Shown here piece after piece: positions 53,823-63,503 of a stretch of DNA of 64,000 nucleotides. The stretch's first letter is position 1. Each line of letters begins with the position of its first letter. The notes under the pieces are model-generated. The model saw only the letters and a program-made list of their open reading frames with translations, ran no database searches and was not told where the DNA came from. The DNA comes from Siccirubricoccus deserti. Lineage in GTDB: Bacteria > Pseudomonadota > Alphaproteobacteria > Acetobacterales > Acetobacteraceae. The position numbers were made by a program, and so were the translations under genes. The stretch lies in the NCBI RefSeq assembly GCF_014283215.1, contig NZ_JACOMF010000010.1, forward strand, positions 1-64,000, read 5' to 3'.

Positions 53823-56125
53823 CCGCGTGCGCGTTCCACCCGAAGATTGTCGGCCGGGGCGCGCAGCGCGGCCATGATGCGCTCCAGGTGGCGGAGGTCG
53901 GTGACCTCCACATCCAACGCCACCTCCAAAGACTCCGCGTCGCGGTTCTGCACTTTCAGCCCGGTCACGATGCCATCCTGCTGCGCCACGGATTCGGTCA
54001 GCGCCGCCAGCGCCGATTGGCGGGTGCGGGTCTCGACCAGGATCCGGCCTATGCGGCCGCCGCCCACCGTCTCGTCCCAGTCGACGTCCAGAAAGCGTTC
54101 CGGCGTCGCCGCGAAATTCTCCAATGTGTGGCAATTCGCGGCGTGGATGGTCACGCCCTTGCCAGTGGTGACGATGCCGATGATCCGCTCGCCCGGCAGC
54201 GGATGGCAGCAGCCGGCGAAATGATACGGCATGCCGCTGACCAGGCCGGTGATCGGAATGCCGCCGTGGCCGAGCGACCGCGACCGGTCGCCCGGCCGGT
54301 CCAGCCTGCCGAGCAGCGGGCCGGCGCCGATCCGGCCGCGCGGCCGGGCCAGCGGCAGCGCATCGCTGGCGCGTGGCGGGATGCGCAACTCCGGCACCGC
54401 CGCATGCACCACCTCGCGCGGCGCCAGGGAGCCGGAGCCGACCGCCAGGAACAGCTCGTCCAAACCCGGCTGCTTCAGAGCTTTCAGCGCGCCTTCCAGC
54501 AGCTTCTCGGTGAAGTCCAGCCCTTCCTGGCGGAACGCCTTGGCGATGGCGGCGCGGCCGGATTGCTGATGCTCCTCGCGCTGCCTTGCATGAACGAAGC
54601 GGCGGATGCGGGCGCGCGCCTTGCCGGTGACGACAAAGCGTTCCCAGCCCGGGTTCGGCTGGCCGCCGCGGGCGGTGATGATCTCGACCTGATCGCCATT
54701 CTCCAGCTGGTGGCGCAGCGGGACGATCTTGCCGTTGACCCTGGCGCCGACACAGGTGTCGCCGACCTGACTGTGGACCTCATAGGCGAAATCCACCGGC
54801 GTCGCGCCGCGCGGCAGCTCGATCAGGTCGCCCTTGGGCGAGAAGCAGAAGACCAGGTCGCGATGCAGCTCGAGCTTGGTGTGGTCGAGGAATTCCTGCG
54901 CGCCCTCGGCATTCTCCAGGATGTCGAGCAGCGCCCGCACCCACGGGTAGCGCCGCGCGCTGCCGCCGGCGGCGACCTCCGGCCCCTGCTTGTAGATCCA
55001 GTGCGCGGCGACGCCGTATTCGGCGACCTCATGCATCTCCCGCGTGCGGATCTGCACCTCGATCTTGGCGTTGCGCCGTTCCGGCACCGTCACCCCGGTG
55101 TGCAGGGATTGGTAGCCGTTGGTCTTCGGCGTGCTGATGTAGTCCTTGAACCGGCCGGGAACTACCCGATAGGCATCGTGCACCGCGCCGAGCGCGGCGT
55201 AGCAGGAGGCACGGTCCTCGACCAGGACGCGGAAGGCCATGACGTCCGAGAGCGCCTCGAAGGCCACGTTCTTCTTCTGCATCTTGCGCCAGATGGAATA
55301 GGGCGACTTCTCCCGCCCCGTCACGTCCAGCGCCTGGATGCCATGCGCCGCCAGCACCCGCTTCAGATCCTGCTCGATCTCGCGGATCAGATCCGCACCC
55401 TGGCCGCGCAGGAAGGTCAGCCGCGCCGCGATGGTCTGCCGCGCCTCCGGGTGCAGCTCCTGGAAGGAGAGGGTTTCCAGCTCGGTTTTCAGCGCATCCA
55501 TGCCGATGCGCTCGGCCAGCGGGGTGAAGATCTCCAGCGTCTCGCGCGCCGTCTTCCGTCGCTTCTCCGGCTTCGGCACGAAATGCAGGGTGCGCATGTT
55601 GTGCAGCCGGTCGGCCAGCTTGACCAGCAGGACGCGGATGTCCTCGCTCATCGCCAGCACCAGCTTGCGGAGGTTCTCCGCCTGCTTGGTGCCTTCCGAT
55701 TGCAGCTCGATCCGGGTCAGCTTGGTGACGCCGTCAACCAGCCGCGCCACCTCGGCGCCGAATTGCCGCTCGATCTCCTTGAGGCCGACGGCGGTGTCCT
55801 CGGCCACGTCATGCAGCAGCGCGGTGATGATGGTGGCGCTGTCCAGCCGGTAATCGGCCAGGATGCCGGCAACGGCGAGGGGGTGGGTGATATAGGGCTC
55901 GCCGTTCTCGCGCGTCTGCCCGATGGAGGCATGCGCCTCGGCGGCGAATATGCCGGCGCGCTCGATCAATGCGATATCGACGCGCGGATCGTAGGCCCTC
56001 ACGCGCTGGGCAAGCGCGCCCGCCTCGGCAATGCCGGGAACAGGTGGCGGCGCCAGCCCGGCGGCAACTCCTTCCGGTGCGCGCGGCACCGGCGCCTGCA
56101 GCGGCCCGGTGTCGCGCGAGGTCAA
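53819..56125 (-). CDS. rel: Bifunctional (p)ppGpp synthetase/hydrolase
   Basis: A 768-residue Rel/SpoT enzyme controlling the stringent response. The hydrolase domain keeps the HD motif ([13 protein letters not shown]) and [14 protein letters not shown]. The synthetase has [22 protein letters not shown] and [20 protein letters not shown]. The TGS domain ([28 protein letters not shown]) and a C-terminal ACT domain follow. The start is a TTG at 56123-56125, with a perfect AGGAGG at 56131-56136 five bases away that overlaps the rpoZ stop; no ATG with a ribosome site is available. An N-terminal Pro-rich extension of about 40 residues precedes the usual Rel start. Confidence 0.93.
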   Translation of the reverse strand: MTSRDTGPLQAPVPRAPEGVAAGLAPPPVPGIAEAGALAQRVRAYDPRVDIALIERAGIFAAEAHASIGQTRENGEPYITHPLAVAGILADYRLDSATIITALLHDVAEDTAVGLKEIERQFGAEVARLVDGVTKLTRIELQSEGTKQAENLRKLVLAMSEDIRVLLVKLADRLHNMRTLHFVPKPEKRRKTARETLEIFTPLAERIGMDALKTELETLSFQELHPEARQTIAARLTFLRGQGADLIREIEQDLKRVLAAHGIQALDVTGREKSPYSIWRKMQKKNVAFEALSDVMAFRVLVEDRASCYAALGAVHDAYRVVPGRFKDYISTPKTNGYQSLHTGVTVPERRNAKIEVQIRTREMHEVAEYGVAAHWIYKQGPEVAAGGSARRYPWVRALLDILENAEGAQEFLDHTKLELHRDLVFCFSPKGDLIELPRGATPVDFAYEVHSQVGDTCVGARVNGKIVPLRHQLENGDQVEIITARGGQPNPGWERFVVTGKARARIRRFVHARQREEHQQSGRAAIAKAFRQEGLDFTEKLLEGALKALKQPGLDELFLAVGSGSLAPREVVHAAVPELRIPPRASDALPLARPRGRIGAGPLLGRLDRPGDRSRSLGHGGIPITGLVSGMPYHFAGCCHPLPGERIIGIVTTGKGVTIHAANCHTLENFAATPERFLDVDWDETVGGGRIGRILVETRTRQSALAALTESVAQQDGIVTGLKVQNRDAESLEVALDVEVTDLRHLERIMAALRAPADNLRVERARG

Positions 56126-56135
56126 TCCGCCCTCC

Positions 56136-56537
56136 TCAGCGACGCGCGCCGCCGCCCAGCTCTGCGGCGATCGCCGCCTCGATATCGTCGGGCGACATGT
56201 CGTCGAGGCCGCCGGCCTCGGCCGGCAGCTCCTCATTCACATCCATAACGCCAAAGATGTTCTCGTCGGTGGCGATGAGGTCGAGTACCTCTTCCTCCGC
56301 CGGCTCCGGCTCGGGGGCGCGCTGCAGCGACTTGATCAGGTCGGCCTCGATCGCATCGAGCGGAATGGTCTCCTCGGCGATCTCGCGCAGGGCAACAACC
56401 GGGTTCTTGTCGTTGTCGCGGTCGATCGAAAGCTCCTCGCCGCGGCCGATGTTGCGGGCCCGCTGGGCGGCCAGCAGCACCAGCTCGAAGCGGTTGGGGA
56501 TCTTGACAATGCAGTCTTCGACGGTGACGCGCGCCAT
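56136..56537 (-). CDS. rpoZ: RNA polymerase omega subunit
   Basis: A 133-residue omega subunit. [30 protein letters not shown] is diagnostic. The acidic C-terminal tail (about residues 75-133, many Glu and Asp) is longer than in E. coli but usual in alphaproteobacteria. The start is ATG 56537. It is followed by rel, and linking omega to the (p)ppGpp enzyme is biologically apt because omega forms part of the ppGpp site on RNA polymerase. Confidence 0.95.
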   Translation of the reverse strand: MARVTVEDCIVKIPNRFELVLLAAQRARNIGRGEELSIDRDNDKNPVVALREIAEETIPLDAIEADLIKSLQRAPEPEPAEEEVLDLIATDENIFGVMDVNEELPAEAGGLDDMSPDDIEAAIAAELGGGARR

Positions 56538-56732
56538 GACGGCCTCGTGCGGTAAGGGCAACGCCGCGGCAACGGCGTACCGGCTTCTAGGAGAACCTTC
56601 CAGATAGCCAGGGTGGCCGGGAAATGCAAGCTCTATGCCGCACTGCGGCAAACGCCGCCCCTCCCGCCGTGGCCGGCAGGCATGGCGAGGGGGGGCGCCC
56701 CGACGGACGCCCTGCCGTGGTGGCCGGCGCGG

Positions 56733-57272
56733 CTACTTCGGCGCCAGCACCATGATCATCTGCCGGTTCTCCAGCCGCGGCATCTGTTCGACCTTGATGG
56801 TCTCGCCCAGCTCGGTCCGGATCCGCTCCAGCACCTTGATGCCGAGGTCCTGGTGCGCCATCTCGCGGCCGCGGAAGCGTAGCGTGACCTTCACCTTGTC
56901 GCCCTCGCCGATGAAGCCCTTCATCTGGCGCATCTTGACGTCATAGTCATGGTCGTCGATGTTCGGCCGGACCTTGACTTCCTTGATCTCGACGACCTTC
57001 TGCCGCTTGCGGGCCTCGTTGGCCTTCTTCTGCTGCTCGTATTTGTACTTGCCGTAGTCGGTAATCTTGCAAACCGGCGGCACGGCGTTCGGGCTGATCT
57101 CCAGCAGATCCATGCCTACCTCGAAGGCGCGCAGCATCGCCTCCCGGGCCGACATGACACCGATCATCTCGCCGTTCTCGTCAATCAGCCGCACCTGCGG
57201 GACGCGGATGTCCTCGTTGACCCGCGGGCCGTCGCGGGTCGGCGGCTGATTGGAAATGGGGCCTCGTGCTAT
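56733..57272 (-). CDS. infC: Translation initiation factor IF-3
   Basis: A 179-residue factor that binds the 30S subunit and proofreads start codons. [27 protein letters not shown] is the N-domain, [19 protein letters not shown] the linker and [34 protein letters not shown] the C-domain. The best start is an ATA at 57270-57272 placed six bases after AGGAG (57279-57283); it gives the standard length of about 180. An ATG 45 bases upstream is in frame but has no ribosome site. Rare start codons serve autoregulation of infC in other bacteria. rpmI and rplT do not follow. Confidence 0.93.
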   Translation of the reverse strand: MARGPISNQPPTRDGPRVNEDIRVPQVRLIDENGEMIGVMSAREAMLRAFEVGMDLLEISPNAVPPVCKITDYGKYKYEQQKKANEARKRQKVVEIKEVKVRPNIDDHDYDVKMRQMKGFIGEGDKVKVTLRFRGREMAHQDLGIKVLERIRTELGETIKVEQMPRLENRQMIMVLAPK

Positions 57273-57338
57273 GGTCGTCTCCTGTCGCTGTTCATCTTGA
57301 CATGCCGCTGAAGGCAAGCCTCATTTATGGCGCGTGCC

Positions 57339-59297
57339 TCACGCCGGTGCAACCACCGGCGTGGCTGCCGCCAAATCGGGCGGGGTCGCCTCGCGCGCCA
57401 GGGTTGCGACCGCCTCGGCCAGCGGCAGGGTCGCCTGCTCCCGCCCTGGCAGCCGGCGCAGCACCAGACTGCGCTCCTCCGCCTCCCGCCGGCCGACCAC
57501 CGCAAGCACCGGCACGCGCTGATCGATATGATCCACCACCTTGCGGTTGATCTTCTCGTTCCTGAGATCGAGTTCCACCCGCAGCCCGGCCGCCTGCAGC
57601 GCCGCCGCGGCCTCCCGAGCGAAATCATCGGCATCCGAGACAATGGTGGTCACCACCACCTGCACCGGCGCCAGCCATAGCGGGAAGCGCCCCGCATGCT
57701 GCTCAATCAGGATGCCGATGAAGCGCTCGAAGCTGCCGAGAATGGCCCGGTGCAGCATTACCGGACGCTTTCGGCTGCCGTTCTCGGCCACGTATTCCGC
57801 GTCCAGCCGCTCCGGCATCACGAAATCCACCTGCAAGGTGCCGCATTGCCAGTCGCGGCCGATGGCGTCGCGCAGGACGAATTCCAGCTTCGGGCCGTAG
57901 AAGGCGCCCTCCCCCGGGTTCACCACGTAATCGACGCCAGCGATCCGGCAGGCTTCGCGCAGCGCACCCTCGGCCTGATCCCAGACCGCATCGGTGCCGG
58001 CGCGGACCGCCGGGCGGTCGCTGAACTTCACCCGGAACTCGCTGAAGCCGAGGTCGCGGTAGATGCCGGACAGCAGGTCGACGAAGCGCACCGTCTCCTC
58101 GGCAATCTGCTCCTCGGTGCAGAAGATATGCGCGTCATCCTGGGTGAAGGCGCGTACCCGCATGATGCCGTGCAACGCGCCGGAGGGCTCGTAGCGGTGG
58201 CAGCTGCCGAACTCCGCCATTCGCAACGGCAGCTCGCGGTAGCTGCGCAGGCCCTGGTTGAAGATCTGCACATGGCAGGGGCAGTTCATCGGCTTCAGCG
58301 CGAGGATGCGGTCCTTCTCATCCTCGTCCTCGACCCGGGCGATGAACATGTTCTCGCGGAACTTCTCCCAATGGCCGGAGGCTTCCCACAGCTTGCGGTC
58401 CACCAGCTGCGGCGTCCGGACCTCCTGGTAGCCGGTCACGTCCAGCCGGCGGCGCATGTAGTCCTCCAGCGCCCGGTACAGCTTCCAGCCCTTGGGGTGC
58501 CAGAAGACGCTGCCGGCCGCCTCCTCCTGCATGTGGAAGAGATGCATCTCGCGGCCGATCTTGCGGTGGTCGCGCTTCTCGGCCTCCTCCAGCTGGTGCA
58601 GATAGGCGTCGAGCTCCTTCTGGTCGCGCCAGGCGGTGCCGTAGATGCGGCTCAGCATGGCGTTGCGGTGGTCGCCCCGCCAATAGGCCCCGGCCACCTT
58701 CATCAGCTTGAAGGCGGTGCCGACATCGCCGGTGCCGCGCATGTGCGGGCCGCGGCAGAGGTCCACCCACTCGCCCTGGCTGTAGAGGCTGATCTCCTCG
58801 GTCGCCGGCAGGTCCCGGATGAGCTGCGCCTTGTACTTCTCGCCCTTCGCCTCGAAGAAGCCGATAGCCTCCTCGCGCGGCAGCACGCTGCGCACGAAGG
58901 GGCTGTTGCGAGCGATGATCTCCCGCATCTTCGCCTCGATGGCAGCGAAATCCTCCGGGGTGAAGGGCTCGTTGCGGGCGAAGTCGTAGTAGAAGCCGTT
59001 CTCGATCGCCGGGCCGATGGTGACCTGGGTGCCGGGAAACAGCGCCTGCACCGCCTCGGCCAGCACATGGGCGGCGTCATGGCGGATCAGTTCCAGCGCC
59101 TCGGGGTCGCGACGGGTGATGAAGCGCAGGCTGGCATCGCGGTCGATGCTGGCCGAGAGGTCGCGGGTCACCCCATCGACCTGCATGGCCAGTGCCGCGC
59201 GGGCGAGGCCGGGGCCGATCGCCGCCGCGACGGTGGTGCCCGTCACCGGCCCGTCGAAGGCGCGGACGGAACCGTCGGGTAGGGTGATCGCAGGCAT
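57339..59297 (-). CDS. thrS: Threonyl-tRNA synthetase
   Basis: A 652-residue class II synthetase. It has an N-terminal TGS domain ([13 protein letters not shown]), the editing domain with [11 protein letters not shown] and CRGPH, and a catalytic core with zinc ligands in [12 protein letters not shown] and motif 3 in [15 protein letters not shown]. An anticodon-binding C-terminal domain follows. ATG 59297 starts the TGS domain correctly; upstream sequence in frame is not part of it. It lies 66 bases upstream of infC, the conserved thrS-infC order. Confidence 0.96.
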   Translation of the reverse strand: MPAITLPDGSVRAFDGPVTGTTVAAAIGPGLARAALAMQVDGVTRDLSASIDRDASLRFITRRDPEALELIRHDAAHVLAEAVQALFPGTQVTIGPAIENGFYYDFARNEPFTPEDFAAIEAKMREIIARNSPFVRSVLPREEAIGFFEAKGEKYKAQLIRDLPATEEISLYSQGEWVDLCRGPHMRGTGDVGTAFKLMKVAGAYWRGDHRNAMLSRIYGTAWRDQKELDAYLHQLEEAEKRDHRKIGREMHLFHMQEEAAGSVFWHPKGWKLYRALEDYMRRRLDVTGYQEVRTPQLVDRKLWEASGHWEKFRENMFIARVEDEDEKDRILALKPMNCPCHVQIFNQGLRSYRELPLRMAEFGSCHRYEPSGALHGIMRVRAFTQDDAHIFCTEEQIAEETVRFVDLLSGIYRDLGFSEFRVKFSDRPAVRAGTDAVWDQAEGALREACRIAGVDYVVNPGEGAFYGPKLEFVLRDAIGRDWQCGTLQVDFVMPERLDAEYVAENGSRKRPVMLHRAILGSFERFIGILIEQHAGRFPLWLAPVQVVVTTIVSDADDFAREAAAALQAAGLRVELDLRNEKINRKVVDHIDQRVPVLAVVGRREAEERSLVLRRLPGREQATLPLAEAVATLAREATPPDLAAATPVVAPA

Positions 59298-59398
59298 CGC
59301 TGGGCAAGCTCCGGATGAAGGCGGCGGACCATGGGAAGCCGGACGCCCGGCGTCAAGCCGCGCTTGCCCTCGGCCGCCGGCAGGATCATGGATGCTGG

Positions 59399-60736
59399 AT
59401 GCAAATCCCGCCGGAGCCGCGCCGCGCCGCACTCTATCTGGACTTCGATAATGTGTTCTCCACCCTGGCCGGGCTGGACGAGGCGGTGGCATGGCATTTC
59501 GCCAGCGACCCCGGGCGCTGGCTGGCGGCGCTGGCCGCGGGCCTCGGGGGCGACCGGCCGCGCCGGCTGCTGGTCCGCCGCTGCTACCTGAACCCGGCCG
59601 GCTGGACCGAGCCGGAGCCGGGCGGGCCGCTGGCCAGCTGGCTCGGCCAGCCGCGGCTCTACTTCAGCCGGTTCCGCGCCGATTTCACCCGGGCCGGCTT
59701 CGAGGTGGTGGATTGCCCGCGGCTCGCCCGGCTGAAGAACGGCGCCGACATCCAGATGGCGCTCGACATCGCCGATGCGCTGCACCACCCGACGCGGTTC
59801 GAGGAATTCCTCATCCTGTCGGGCGACAGCGACTTCACCCCGCTGCTGCACCGGCTCAGGGCACATGACCGGCTGAGCCTGCTGGCGGCGCAGGGCGTCT
59901 CGGCCCAGGCGCTGCGGGCGGCGGCGGATGCGGTGATTCCGCTGGTCGATCTGGCCGAGACGGCGTTGCCGGAAGACCGCGCGGCGCCCGCCGAGCCGCC
60001 AAAGCTAGAGGCCGGTGCGGCCGCGCCGCCGCCCGACCCGGCCGAGCCGGCCGCCCAGCGCGCCGCCATCCTGGCCCTGCTGCGGCAGGAGGTGGCCGGG
60101 GCACCGGGCCCGCTGCACCTGCCGGCGCTCGGCAAGCGGATCCACCTGGCGCTCGGTGGCTGGGTCCGCGCCTCCCGCTTCGGCGGCGCCGGCACCCTCG
60201 CCAAGCTGCTGGAGGGGGCGGAGGATCTGGCGCTGGAGGCTGGGCCGGGCGGCGGCTGGCTGTATGACCCGCAGCGGCACGACCGTCCCTCGCTCAGCCA
60301 GCCCGGACTACTGCCGGACGATCCGCTGGAGGCGGTGCTGGCGGAGTTGCGGCTGGCGTTGCGGGACTTGCCGGAATTGCCCCGCCTTGGCGCCGCGGAG
60401 CTGGAATTCGCCCTGCACGGGCTGGCCGGGTTGCTGCCGCTGCCCGGTCCGCCGGAGCCGGCGCAGGCCGAGGCACTGGCGGCGGAGGCCGGCGCCACCG
60501 GGCTCGACCTGCCGGCGCGTGCGGTGGTGGCGCTGGTGGCCTGGCTGCAGCGCGCCCGGCTGGACTGGCGCCAGCCGCCCGAGCCCGAGGCGGCGGCCCG
60601 GCTCGGCCGGGCGTTCTATGCCGAGCTCACCCGCGCCGCCGCCGCCGCGGGGCTGCGCCTGCCGGAGACCGCGCTGGCGCTGCTGCGGGACTGGGTGGGG
60701 CTGGCGACGCGGCGCGAGGCGGCGGTGGAGGCATAA
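59399..60736 (+). CDS. NYN-domain (LabA-like) protein with LOTUS/OST-HTH domain
   Basis: A 445-residue protein. Residues about 9-190 are a PIN-like NYN domain with acidic residues in YLDFDNVFS (Asp15, Asp17), [12 protein letters not shown] (Asp117, Asp123) and [11 protein letters not shown] (Asp143, Asp145), the expected metal site of an RNase. Residues about 220-290 ([46 protein letters not shown]) look like a LOTUS domain that binds RNA. The final 150 residues are Ala/Leu-rich helices of unknown role. It is probably an RNA-processing or RNA-decay factor. It is divergent from thrS. Confidence 0.8.
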   Translation: MQIPPEPRRAALYLDFDNVFSTLAGLDEAVAWHFASDPGRWLAALAAGLGGDRPRRLLVRRCYLNPAGWTEPEPGGPLASWLGQPRLYFSRFRADFTRAGFEVVDCPRLARLKNGADIQMALDIADALHHPTRFEEFLILSGDSDFTPLLHRLRAHDRLSLLAAQGVSAQALRAAADAVIPLVDLAETALPEDRAAPAEPPKLEAGAAAPPPDPAEPAAQRAAILALLRQEVAGAPGPLHLPALGKRIHLALGGWVRASRFGGAGTLAKLLEGAEDLALEAGPGGGWLYDPQRHDRPSLSQPGLLPDDPLEAVLAELRLALRDLPELPRLGAAELEFALHGLAGLLPLPGPPEPAQAEALAAEAGATGLDLPARAVVALVAWLQRARLDWRQPPEPEAAARLGRAFYAELTRAAAAAGLRLPETALALLRDWVGLATRREAAVEA

Positions 60737-60806
60737 CCGCCGCTGCCGCTTGGCGAGGCGGCGGCGGAGCGCTACCCAGGCCTTGTCCTGGGGAGAATGC
60801 CGCCAC

Positions 60807-62435
60807 ATGCCGACCGCCGCCGAACGCATCGTCGAATTCCTGGCCGCGCAAGGCATCGACCGCGCCTTCTGCGTCCCGGGCGAGAGCTACATCGCCCTGC
60901 TGGACGCGTTGCACGCCAACAACCGGATGGACCTCGTCACCTGCCGGTCCGAGGGCGGCGCCGGCTTCATGGCGGTGGCGGATGCCAAGCTCACCGGCCT
61001 GCCCGGCGTGGTGCTGGTCTCGCGCGGCCCCGGCGCCTGCAACGCCGGCATCGCGGTGCATACGGCCGAACAGGATGCGGTGCCGCTGATCCTGCTGGTC
61101 GGCCAGGTGGAGAAGCGCGACCTGCGCCGCAACGCCTTCCAGGAGATCGACTACGCCAACATGTTCCGCGGCGTGGCGAAATGGGTGGGCGAGGCGACCG
61201 ACCCCGACCAGGCGCCGGAGCTGATCGCCCGCGCCTTCGCCATGGCGATGGGCGGCGTCCCCGGCCCGGTGGTGCTCTCGCTGCCCGAGGATGTGCTGGC
61301 AATGCAATGCGCCGCGCCGGCGCTGCCGGCGACCCTGCCCGCGCCCCTCGCCCCGGCACCGGCCGACACCGCCCGGCTGGCGGCGCTGCTGCGGACGGCG
61401 GAACGGCCGATCCTGCTGGCAGGGCATGGCTTCGAATCCGCAGCCGGCCGGGCCGCGCTGCAAGGCTTCGCCGAGGCCTGGCAGCTGCCGGTCGCCGTCT
61501 CCTTCCGCCGCCAGGACCTGTTTCCCAACAGCCATCCGCTCTATGCCGGCGATCTCGGGCTGCGCAATCCGGATGACCAACGCGCCGCCTTCGCCGAGGC
61601 CGATCTGGTGGTCGCATTGGGCACCAGGCTGACCGACATCACCACCCAGGGCTGGAGCTGGCCGGCCGCCGGGCAGCGGCTGGTGCATGTCTGCGCCGAC
61701 CCGCGCTTCCTCGGCTGGCTGTTCCCGGCCGAGCTGGCCCTGGCAGCCGATGCCCAGGCGACCATCGCGGCGCTGGCGGCCCACGCCCCGGGGGCGCCGG
61801 CAGGACGGGCCGACTGGGCCCGGCGGCTGCATGCGCTGCATGTGGCGGATTGCCAGGTGGCGCCCGGCCGATTCGCCGATGGCGTCGCCTTCGCCGAGGT
61901 GGCGAAGCTGATCGAACGGGTGGCGCCGGCGGATGCCATCGTTACCCTGGATGCCGGCACCTTCGGTGCGCCCTTCTATCGCAAGACTGCCTGGACGCCG
62001 CCGCAGCGCCTGCTGGCCCCGGTTTCCGGCGCCATGGGTTTCGGCGTGCCGGCCGCCGTCGCCGCGGCGCTGCGCTGCCCGGGGCGGCCGGTGATCGGGC
62101 TGGTCGGCGATGGCGGTGCGCTGATGACCGGCGGCGAGCTCGCCGTGGCGGTGGCGCGTGGCGCGGCGCTGAAGCTGGTTCTCTCCGACAACGGCAGCTA
62201 CGCCAGCATCCGCATCCATCAGGAGAAGGCGCATCCCGGCCGGGTTTCCGGCACCAGCCTCATCAACCCGGATTTCGCCCAATGGTGCGCCGCCTTCCGG
62301 GTGCCGGTGACACAGGTGGAGAGCAACGCCGATTTCCCGGCGCTGGAAGCGGCACTGCGCACGCCCGGCCCGGCGGCGATCGTGGTGCGCACCTCGCTGG
62401 AGGCGGTGCTGCCGCGGCGGCTGGCGGCGGAGTAG
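60807..62435 (+). CDS. Thiamine-diphosphate-dependent enzyme, acetolactate synthase-like
   Basis: A 542-residue three-domain ThDP enzyme. The catalytic Glu is in CRSEGGAGFMA (about residue 50), the middle domain follows, and the ThDP/Mg motif is GDGGALMTGGELAVAVARGAALKLVLSDN. It lacks a regulatory subunit gene next door, so it is more likely a decarboxylase, carboligase or lyase of a catabolic pathway than biosynthetic AHAS. The ATG at 60807 starts the standard MPTAAERIVEFLAAQG. The long frame upstream is a shadow of the preceding gene. Confidence 0.88.
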   Translation: MPTAAERIVEFLAAQGIDRAFCVPGESYIALLDALHANNRMDLVTCRSEGGAGFMAVADAKLTGLPGVVLVSRGPGACNAGIAVHTAEQDAVPLILLVGQVEKRDLRRNAFQEIDYANMFRGVAKWVGEATDPDQAPELIARAFAMAMGGVPGPVVLSLPEDVLAMQCAAPALPATLPAPLAPAPADTARLAALLRTAERPILLAGHGFESAAGRAALQGFAEAWQLPVAVSFRRQDLFPNSHPLYAGDLGLRNPDDQRAAFAEADLVVALGTRLTDITTQGWSWPAAGQRLVHVCADPRFLGWLFPAELALAADAQATIAALAAHAPGAPAGRADWARRLHALHVADCQVAPGRFADGVAFAEVAKLIERVAPADAIVTLDAGTFGAPFYRKTAWTPPQRLLAPVSGAMGFGVPAAVAAALRCPGRPVIGLVGDGGALMTGGELAVAVARGAALKLVLSDNGSYASIRIHQEKAHPGRVSGTSLINPDFAQWCAAFRVPVTQVESNADFPALEAALRTPGPAAIVVRTSLEAVLPRRLAAE

Positions 62436-62521
62436 TCACCAACCGCGTTGCAGACCGGAAGAATGCCGGATAGCGTCCCGTAACGATGGCGCGTACCGCG
62501 CCCACTCGGAGGAGGGATAGC

Positions 62522-63382
62522 GTGGCGCGTTCCAACGGTTGCGGCACTCTGATTGCTGCGTTTCTCCTGCTGCTGGCGAGCCTCCCGGCCCTCGCCGAGA
62601 CCCGCCTCGAACGGGGCCGCTATCTGGTGGAGACCATCGCGGCCTGCGGCAATTGCCACACGCCGCAGGGCCCGAACGGCCCCCTGCCCGGCAAGGCCCT
62701 GGCCGGCAACCAGGTGATCGAGGACAATCCCGCCTTCCGCGCGGTCGCCTCCAACATCACGCCGGACCGCCGCACCGGCATCGGCGCCTGGACCGATGCG
62801 CAGATCGCCCGCGCCATCCGCGAGGGCATCCGCCCCGATGGCTCGGTGATCGGCCCACCGATGCCGATAGCCTGGTACCGCGACCTGGCGGATGAGGATG
62901 TGGCGGCGATGGTCGCCTATTTGCGGAGCATCCCCGCGGTCGCCAATGTCTCGGAGAAATCGACCTACCGGATGCCGCTGCCGCCGAACTACGGCCCGCC
63001 AGTCGGCCGGGTGGTGGCGCCGCCGCGCAGCGATATGGTGCGCTACGGCGCCTATCTGGCCGGGCCGGTCGGCCATTGCATGGAATGCCACACCCCCTTC
63101 GGCGCCCCGGGGCAGCGCGACCTGGAGCGGCTGGGGGTCGGCGGTCAGCCCTTCGAGGGCCCCTGGGGCGTCTCGGTCGCCGCCAACATCACCCCCGGTC
63201 GGGCCACCGGCCTCGGCGGTTGGAGCGATGCGGAGATCGAGCGGGCGATCCGCCGCGGCGTTTCGCAGGACGGGAGGCAGTTGTTCCCGCCGATGCCCTT
63301 CGGCCATTACGCCCGCATCTCCACCCCGGATATGGCGGCGCTGATCGCCTACCTTCGCAGCCTGCCGCCAGTGGAGCGGTAA
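62522..63382 (+). CDS. Secreted dihaem cytochrome c
   Basis: A 286-residue periplasmic electron carrier. The signal peptide ends at about residue 26 (LASLPALAE). The two haem sites are CGNCH (Cys42, Cys45, His46) and CMECH (Cys186, Cys189, His190), with likely Met ligands in GPPMPIAWY and FPPMPFGHY. The paired-domain design resembles the cytochrome subunits of periplasmic alcohol and aldehyde dehydrogenases in acetic acid bacteria. The start is GTG 62522 behind a strong GGAGGAGGG. It could take electrons from a dehydrogenase encoded elsewhere. Confidence 0.9.
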   Translation: MARSNGCGTLIAAFLLLLASLPALAETRLERGRYLVETIAACGNCHTPQGPNGPLPGKALAGNQVIEDNPAFRAVASNITPDRRTGIGAWTDAQIARAIREGIRPDGSVIGPPMPIAWYRDLADEDVAAMVAYLRSIPAVANVSEKSTYRMPLPPNYGPPVGRVVAPPRSDMVRYGAYLAGPVGHCMECHTPFGAPGQRDLERLGVGGQPFEGPWGVSVAANITPGRATGLGGWSDAEIERAIRRGVSQDGRQLFPPMPFGHYARISTPDMAALIAYLRSLPPVER

Positions 63383-63503
63383 AGCAGGCGCAGGCTGGCC
63401 TTATGCGGCCAACATGAAGGTCCTGGTCCGGAACCATGCGCTGCGCGCCGGGCTTGCCAGCCCATCCGGCGGGTCCTAATCCGGGGGCCGGAGGATTAAC
63501 CCC

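Noticed and set aside
53888-56248. Long plus-strand frame across rel
   Set aside because: Antisense shadow of the well-supported rel gene with no recognisable domain.
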